Positions 58,361 to 64,000 of a stretch of 64,000 nucleotides of DNA are shown piece after piece (position 1 is the stretch's first letter; each line of letters begins with the position of its first letter). The position numbers and the translations under genes were made by a program. The notes under the pieces are model-generated. The model saw only the letters and a list, made by a program, of their open reading frames with translations. It searched no databases and was not told where the DNA came from. Source of the stretch: Sipunculus nudus (taxonomy: Eukaryota > Annelida > Sipuncula > Golfingiida > Sipunculidae); assembly GCA_026874595.1 (NCBI GenBank), contig CM049307.1:30667079-30731078 (forward strand), written 5' to 3'.

Positions 58361-58687
58361 TCAGCCTTGGCTAAGCTGGCTGGCCTGGGCACAAGCAAAC
58401 TTGTACATCATGTCCCTCATGTCTTTGACCATGACCGTCTCTTGTTTAAGGAAGGCTGGATTACTGGGCCTGCTTGGTTTCACCCGTTGTCGGAGGAGCT
58501 GAGGTGAGCTGAGACCATCAGTATGAGGCTTCAGCAGTTCCTGGGAACTGGGAATTGTTGAATCTGGAGTAGTCTGGGTCTTGAGCTTGAGGCTATATAC
58601 TTGATGGTTAAGAGCAATGAGCTGGCAGCAAGTTCTGTAGAACTGCTCCTGTTGTTGCTTTGTTTTGCTTGAGAGAGTTGCCATCAT
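58361..58687 (-). CDS. Array copy 21 of the 108-aa protein gene
   Basis: Frame intact, Leu59, TATATATA-type promoter, stem-loop at 58302. Trimer partner of copy 18. Confidence 0.58.
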   Translation of the reverse strand: MMATLSSKTKQQQEQFYRTCCQLIALNHQVYSLKLKTQTTPDSTIPSSQELLKPHTDGLSSPQLLRQRVKPSRPSNPAFLKQETVMVKDMRDMMYKFACAQASQLSQG

Positions 58688-59734
58688 GCAGTTGTGAATG
58701 CACAGACAAGAATGACATGGGAGAGTCTCAAACCTGTATATATAGTGGCCAAAGGGCTTGTTGTTGTATTCCTTTGATGGACAGTTTGGCCAAACTGTGT
58801 GGATTGATCCACTTTGATTAACTGTGGCTGGTTGGATCCAGAGTTACAGTTTGGAAACTGATTGGCAAACTGGTCACGGTCAGTGAACACAGATGTCTGT
58901 GATGTGTGCTTGGGCCGGGCACACATCAAAAGGCCCAGGCTGTGTTTGTTGTTGTAATTGGGGCCATGCTGGAAGAGAAACTTGATTGTGTCTGTTTGTA
59001 TAACCTTGCATGGTTGGAAACAAGTTGGTGATCTTTCAACAAGCATGTTATTCTGCTTCTCCTAAGAGATTCAGACTATACCATATTTCCTCAGGAGGCA
59101 AATCAAACCAGTAAAATAAACAAAAAATTAAATATAATATATACTGACTTTTAAGAACAAAACAATTTCTGATCATCAGTGACACCGCAAACAATAAATT
59201 AATTTCATATGGTTTGACAGGCTGCTGTTGAATCATGTACATTTGCTTAATAAATATTGTTCATCAGTGCGGTAAGCTTTATATGGCATAAGATGTTATT
59301 CTGGCAAATGTATATAATGATAATAGGTATAAGTACGGCCGTTATTTAGTAGCTGATGATTTAAACAGAGGAGTTAGATCAAGTTTCTGTTTTCATTATT
59401 ATATATTCACGCACATTTCATTCTACTTTGATGATATCTATGGAATTGAGACAGGGGATCATAGGTTATAAGCCACTCTTTGATAATGTTTTTACCCAGA
59501 TTGACTGTGGTCAGAATCTAAATACTTATAAATACAGGGGGAATTTCATGATATTTTGTTTTAGAAATGCAGGGCGTGTCTCATTTTGATGTCACTGGTG
59601 TTTGTGTGCTTGTGCAATGGGTTCATATATTGTTTTGCAGAAGGTGAAAGCAGCGGTAGATTTGGATTAAGTAATGGCTCTGAGAAGAGCCGTTTTGACT
59701 GGCAACAGTCAGAGTGGACTTTGCTAGAAAACTG

Positions 59735-60061
59735 TCAGCCTTGGCTAAGCTGGCTGGCCTGGGCACAAGCAAACTTGTACATCATGTCCCTCATGTCTTT
59801 GACCATGACCGTCTCTTGTTTAAGAATGGCTGGATTACTGGGCCTGCTTGGTTTCACCCGTTGTCGGAGGAGCTGAGGTGAGCTGAGACCATCAGTATGA
59901 GGCTTCAGCAGTTCCTGGGAACTGGGAATTGTTGAATCTGGAGTAGTCTGGGTCTTGAGCTTGAGGCTATATACTTGATGGTTAAGAGCAATGAGCTGGC
60001 AGCAAGTTCTGTAGAACTGCTCCTGTTGTTGCTTTGTTTTGCTTGAGAGAGTTGCCATCAT
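59735..60061 (-). CDS. Array copy 22 of the 108-aa protein gene
   Basis: Frame intact with F79I. TATATATA-type promoter, stem-loop at 59676. Trimer partner of copy 19. Confidence 0.58.
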   Translation of the reverse strand: MMATLSSKTKQQQEQFYRTCCQLIALNHQVYSLKLKTQTTPDSTIPSSQELLKPHTDGLSSPQLLRQRVKPSRPSNPAILKQETVMVKDMRDMMYKFACAQASQLSQG

Positions 60062-61107
60062 GCAGTTGTGAATGCACAGACAAGAATGACATGGGAGAGT
60101 CTCAAACCTGTATATATAGTGGCCAAAGGGCTTGTTGTTGTATTCCTTTGATGGACAGTTTGGCCAAACTGTGTGGATTGATCCACTTTGATTAACTGTG
60201 GCTGGTTGGATCCAGAGTTACAGTTTGGAAACTGATTGGCAAACTGGTCACAGTCAGTGAACACAGATGTCTGTGATGTGTGCTTGGGCCGGGCACACAT
60301 CAAAAGGCCCAGGCTGTGTTTGTTGTTGTAATTGGGGCCATGCTGGAAGAGAAACTTGATTGTGTCTGTTTGTATAACCTTGCATGGTTGAAAACAAGTT
60401 GGTGATCTTTCAACAAGCATGTTATTCTGCTTCTCCTAAGAGATTCAGACTATACCATATTTCCTCAGTAGGCAAATCAAACCAGTAAATTAGACAAAAA
60501 ATTAAATATAATATATACTGACTTTTAAGAACAAAACAATTTCTGATCATCAGTGACACCGCAAACAAAAAATTAATTTCATATGGTTTGACAGGCTGCT
60601 GTTGAATCATGTACATTTGCTTAATAAATATTGTTCATCAGTGCGGTAAGCTAAATATGGCATAAGATGTTATTCTGGCAAATGTATATAATGATAATAG
60701 GTATAAGTACGGCCGTTATTTAGTAGCTGATGTTTAAACAGAGGAGTTAGATCAAGTTTCTGTTTTCATTATTATATATTCACGCACATTTCATTCTACT
60801 TTGATGATATCTATGGAATTGAGACAGGGGATCATAGGTTATAAGCCACTCTTTGATAATGTTTTTACCCAGATTGACTGTGGTCAGAATCTAAATACTT
60901 ATAAATACAGGGGGAATTTCATGATATTTTGTTTTTGAAATGCAGGGCGTGTCTCATTTTGATGTCACTGGTGTTTGTGTGCTTGTGCAATGGGTTCATA
61001 TATTGTTTTGCAGAAGGTGAAAGCAGCGGTAGATTTGGATTAAGTAATGGCTCTGAGAAGAGCCGTTTTGACTGGCAACAGTCAGAGTGGACTTTGCTAG
61101 AAAACTG

Positions 61108-61434
61108 TCAGCCTTGGCTAAGCTGGCTGGCCTGGGCACAAGCAAACTTGTACATCATGTCCCTCATGTCTTTGACCATGACCCTCTCTTGTTTAAGGAA
61201 GGCTGGATTACTGGGCCTGCTTGGTTTCACCCGTTGTCGGAGGAGCTGAGGTGAGCTGAGACCATCAGTATGAGGCTTCAGCAGTTCCTGGGAACTGGGA
61301 ATTGTTGAATCTGGAGTAGTCTGGGTCTTGAGCTTGAGGCTATATACTTGATGGTTAAGAGCAATGAGCTGGCAGCAAGTTCTGTAGAACTGCTCCTGTT
61401 GTTGCTTTGTTTTGCTTGAGAGAGTTGCCATCAT
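61108..61434 (-). CDS. Array copy 23 of the 108-aa protein gene, promoter displaced by an LTR
   Basis: Frame intact with T84R; stem-loop at 61049 intact. A solo LTR (61440-62146) sits in the leader right before the ATG, so the native TATA box (62197) is now over 760 bp away. The frame stays open 12 codons into the LTR, giving a possible start at 61470. The LTR reads in the same direction as the gene and could supply a promoter. Confidence 0.52.
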   Translation of the reverse strand: MMATLSSKTKQQQEQFYRTCCQLIALNHQVYSLKLKTQTTPDSTIPSSQELLKPHTDGLSSPQLLRQRVKPSRPSNPAFLKQERVMVKDMRDMMYKFACAQASQLSQG

Positions 61435-61439
61435 GCAGT

Positions 61440-62146
61440 TGATACAATGTGGGGTTGGGGATGTCCCCACACTGTATCACATACGGTTGCTGGAAGTGGT
61501 GGCTGACAATGTTCCAAGACCAGTTTGATGACAGAAGCCTTTATTCAATAGCAAGAGTTCTGGGATAATCTCTGCTGAGGCCTGCCGGCCTGGCAAGAGA
61601 TTCCCCGTCTCTCTCTGACTCTCAGCGCGCACTACAGATAGTTTTGTTACAAAGCTTTCACGTGACATATGATACATACATATCCATATTTCTGCATTTC
61701 GTCATAAAAGCTAAACCTTATTGGATGACTCAAAGTAGGTCACAATTACATCAGAGTTATAAGTGTTTTTCCTATCTTTCGTGAGATCTGATTGGACAAA
61801 AGTGCTATGGAAAATCCCAAGTCTGACCTGACATACATCCAGTTATAGACTGACCTGCAAGTCCTATTTCCAAACTCTATAAACATAATCTGCCTGCCTC
61901 ATCATAGAAACCAATTTAGAGCTAATTTTTGAGAGTACATTTAGGCTCTACAAACATACTGAATTACCATTAAATACTTGGTCATCTGATGAACATTAAT
62001 AATTCTTTGGCTCTGTCTGAATATCAGAACAGACTGAAACTAAGATTGATTTTCATTTGCCTCTAAAGTAAATTTTAGATGAAATATTGAAATATTCCTT
62101 TAAATATATGTCAAGTCACATATACACCCTTTCTCACTCCATAACA
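61440..62146 (-). mobile_element. Solo LTR of a retrotransposon
   Basis: A 707-bp insertion that begins TG (TGATACAATG) and ends CA (CATAACA). It is flanked by a perfect 4-bp target duplication CAGT (61436-61439 and 62147-62150). No coding frame, primer-binding site or second LTR is present, so it is most likely a solo LTR left by recombination. A 4-bp duplication fits Ty3/Gypsy-like integration. A minus-strand AATAAA (61545-61540) about 100 nt from the 61440 end, and CCAAT words further up, suggest minus orientation. The terminal 40 bp form a strong hairpin. Confidence 0.8.
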
Positions 62147-63191
62147 CAGTTGTGAATGCACAGACAAGAATGACATGGGAGAGTCTCAAACCTGTATATA
62201 TAGTGGCCAAAGGGCTTGTTTTTGTATTCCTTTGATGGACAGTTTGGCCAAACTGTGTGGATTGATCCACTTTGATTAACTGTGGCTGGTTGGACCCAGA
62301 GTTACAGTTTGGAACGGATTGGCAAACTGGTCACGGTCAGTGAACACAGATGTCTGTGATGTGTGCTTGGGCCGGGCACACATCAAAAGGCCCAGGCTGT
62401 GTTTGTTGTTGTAATTGGGGCCATGCTGGAAGAGAAACTTGATTGTGTCTGTTTGTATAACCTTGCATGGTTGGAAACAAGTTGGTGATCTTTCAACAAG
62501 CATGTTATTCTGCTTCTCCTAAGAGATTCAGACTATACCATATTTCCTCAGTAGGCAAATCAAACCAGTAAATTAGACAAAAAATTAAATATAATATATA
62601 CTGACTTTTAAGAACAAAACAATTTCTGATCATCAGTGACACCGCAAACAATAAATTAATTTCATATGGTTTGACAGGCTGCTGTTGAATCATGTACATT
62701 TGCTTAATAAATATTGTTCATCAGTGCGGTAAGCTTAATATGGCATAAGATGTTATTCTGGCAAATGTATATAATGATAATAGGTATAAGTACGGCCGTT
62801 ATTTAGTAGCTGATGATTTAAACAGAGGAGTTAGATCAAGTTTCTGTTTTCATTATTATATATTCACGCACATTTCATTCTACTTTGATGATATCTATGG
62901 AATTGAGACAGGGGATCATAGGTTATAAGCCACTCTTTGATAATGTTTTTACCCAGATTGACTGTGGTCAGAATCTAAATACTTACAAATACAGGGGGAA
63001 TTTCATGATATTTTGTTTTTGAAATGCAGGGCGTGTCTCCTTTTGATGTCACTGGTGTTTGTGTGCTTGTGCAATGGGTTCATATATTGTTTTGCAGAAG
63101 GTGAAAGCAGCGGTAGATTTCGATTAAGTAATGGCTCTGAGAAGAGCCGTTTTGACTGGCAATAGTCAGAGTGGACTTTGCTAGAAAACTG

Positions 63192-63518
63192 TCAGCCTTG
63201 GCTAAGCTGGCTGGCCTGGGCACAAGCAAACTTGTACATCATGTCCCTCATGCCTTTGACCATGACCGTCTCTTGTTTAAGGAAGGCTGGATTACTGGGC
63301 CTGCTTGGTTTCACCCGTTGTCGGAGGAGCTGAGGTGAGCTGAGACCATCAGTATGAGGCTTCAGCAGTTCCTGGGAACTGGGAATTGTTGAATCTGGAG
63401 TAGTCTGGGTCTTGAGCTTGAGGCTATATACTTGATGGTTAAGAGCAATGAGCTGGCAGCAAGTTCTGTAGAACTGCTCCTGTTGTTGCTTTGTTTTGCT
63501 TGAGAGAGTTGCCATCAT
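63192..63518 (-). CDS. Array copy 24 of the 108-aa protein gene
   Basis: Frame intact with D89G. TATATATA-type promoter, stem-loop at 63133. The unit continues upstream and the array runs off the window end. Confidence 0.58.
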   Translation of the reverse strand: MMATLSSKTKQQQEQFYRTCCQLIALNHQVYSLKLKTQTTPDSTIPSSQELLKPHTDGLSSPQLLRQRVKPSRPSNPAFLKQETVMVKGMRDMMYKFACAQASQLSQG

Positions 63519-64000
63519 GCAGTTGTGAATGCACAGACAAGAATGACATGGGAGAGTCTCAAACCTGTATATATAGTGGCCAAAGGGCTTGTTGTTGTAT
63601 TCCTTTGATGGACAGTTTGGCCAAACTGTGTGGATTGATCCACTTTGATTAACTGTGGCTGGTTGGATCCAGAGTTACAGTTTGGAAACTGATTGGCAAA
63701 CTGGTCACGGTCAGTGAACACAGATGTCTGTGATGGGTGCTTGGGCAGGGCACACATCAAAAGGCCCAGGCTGTGTTTGTTGTTGTAATTGGGGCCATGC
63801 TGGAAGAGAAACTTGATTGTGTCTGTTTGTATAACCTTGCATGGTTGGAAACAAGTTGGTGATCTTTCAACAAGCATGTTATTCTGCTTCTCCTAAGAGA
63901 TTCAGACTATACCATATTTCCTCAGGAGGCAAATCAAACCAGTAAAATAGACAAAAAATTAAATATAATATATACTGACTTTTAAGAACAAAACAATTTC

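Larger units (their letters stand above)
30821..64000 (-). repeat. Macrosatellite: 24+ tandem copies of a ~1,374-bp gene-bearing unit
   Basis: Equivalent landmarks recur every 1,374 bp from about 30.8 kb to the window end; one unit is 1,371 bp (3-bp deletion near 49797) and one 1,373 bp. Copies are nearly identical, differing at a handful of positions per unit. Each normal unit reads on the minus strand: AT-rich spacer, 18-bp palindrome, TATA box, TCATTC cap motif, ATG, a 108-codon frame, stop, histone-type stem-loop. Left edge: homology starts at 30821, and the first unit lacks ~70 bp including the stem-loop. Right edge: the array leaves the window inside the 25th unit. One unit is split by a solo LTR (61440-62146). 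The shared nonstandard variants define dimer and trimer super-repeats. Confidence 0.97.

Noticed and set aside
30821-64000. CRISPR, rDNA, 5S or snRNA array interpretation of the tandem repeat
   Set aside because: Units are 1.37 kb without short repeat-spacer structure, and I found no 5S box, snRNA or rRNA sequence in the unit.
30821-64000. Canonical histone gene cluster
   Set aside because: Promoter and stem-loop are histone-like, but no frame in the unit resembles H1, H2A, H2B, H3 or H4.

Overview
The window is animal nuclear DNA. Genes are split by GT-AG introns, intergenic DNA is AT-rich, and there are many short inverted-repeat elements, microsatellites and minisatellites. The proteins are metazoan, and the dispersed repeats (CAGCTGAG-bounded modules, GGTGGCGCCACC cores, TTAA-flanked elements) resemble those of bivalve molluscs. 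A bivalve or another lophotrochozoan is my inference; nothing here fixes the species.

Left part (1-9 kb): the last seven coding exons of a plus-strand MED12 gene (Mediator kinase module), ending in a Q/M/G-rich tail at 5737, then a long 3' UTR or intergenic stretch with repeats. Middle (11.8-19.7 kb): a complete seven-exon plus-strand gene of about 359 codons with the aminoglycoside phosphotransferase / methylthioribose-kinase fold. Its catalytic motifs look lost, so it may be a pseudokinase. Two of its splice sites have been copied into tandem repeats: a 16-bp repeat at the exon 2 donor, and a 40-bp minisatellite of about 24 units at the exon 5 acceptor. From 28.2 down to 22.7 kb on the minus strand lies a complete four-exon prefoldin subunit 1 gene (PFDN1). 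Its introns hold a long hairpin, an inverted-repeat pair, a SINE-like sequence and MITEs.

Right part (30.82 kb to the window end): a tandem array of at least 24 copies of a ~1,374-bp unit, about 33 kb, running off the edge. Each typical unit holds, on the minus strand, a compact transcription unit built like a replication-dependent histone gene: a TATA box, a TCATTC cap motif 31 nt downstream, a 26-nt leader, an intronless 108-codon frame, and 43 nt after the stop a perfect match to the metazoan histone mRNA 3' stem-loop consensus. No AATAAA follows the frame. The protein is not a histone that I recognise. Copies differ by few substitutions and form dimer (2,748 bp) and trimer (4,122 bp) higher-order repeats, so the array is being homogenised by unequal exchange. 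One copy carries a ~707-bp solo LTR in its leader, one has a nonsense mutation, and the edge copy has lost its stem-loop. This array is the strongest candidate for an undescribed system: a multicopy, possibly S-phase or germline expressed, non-polyadenylated non-histone gene.
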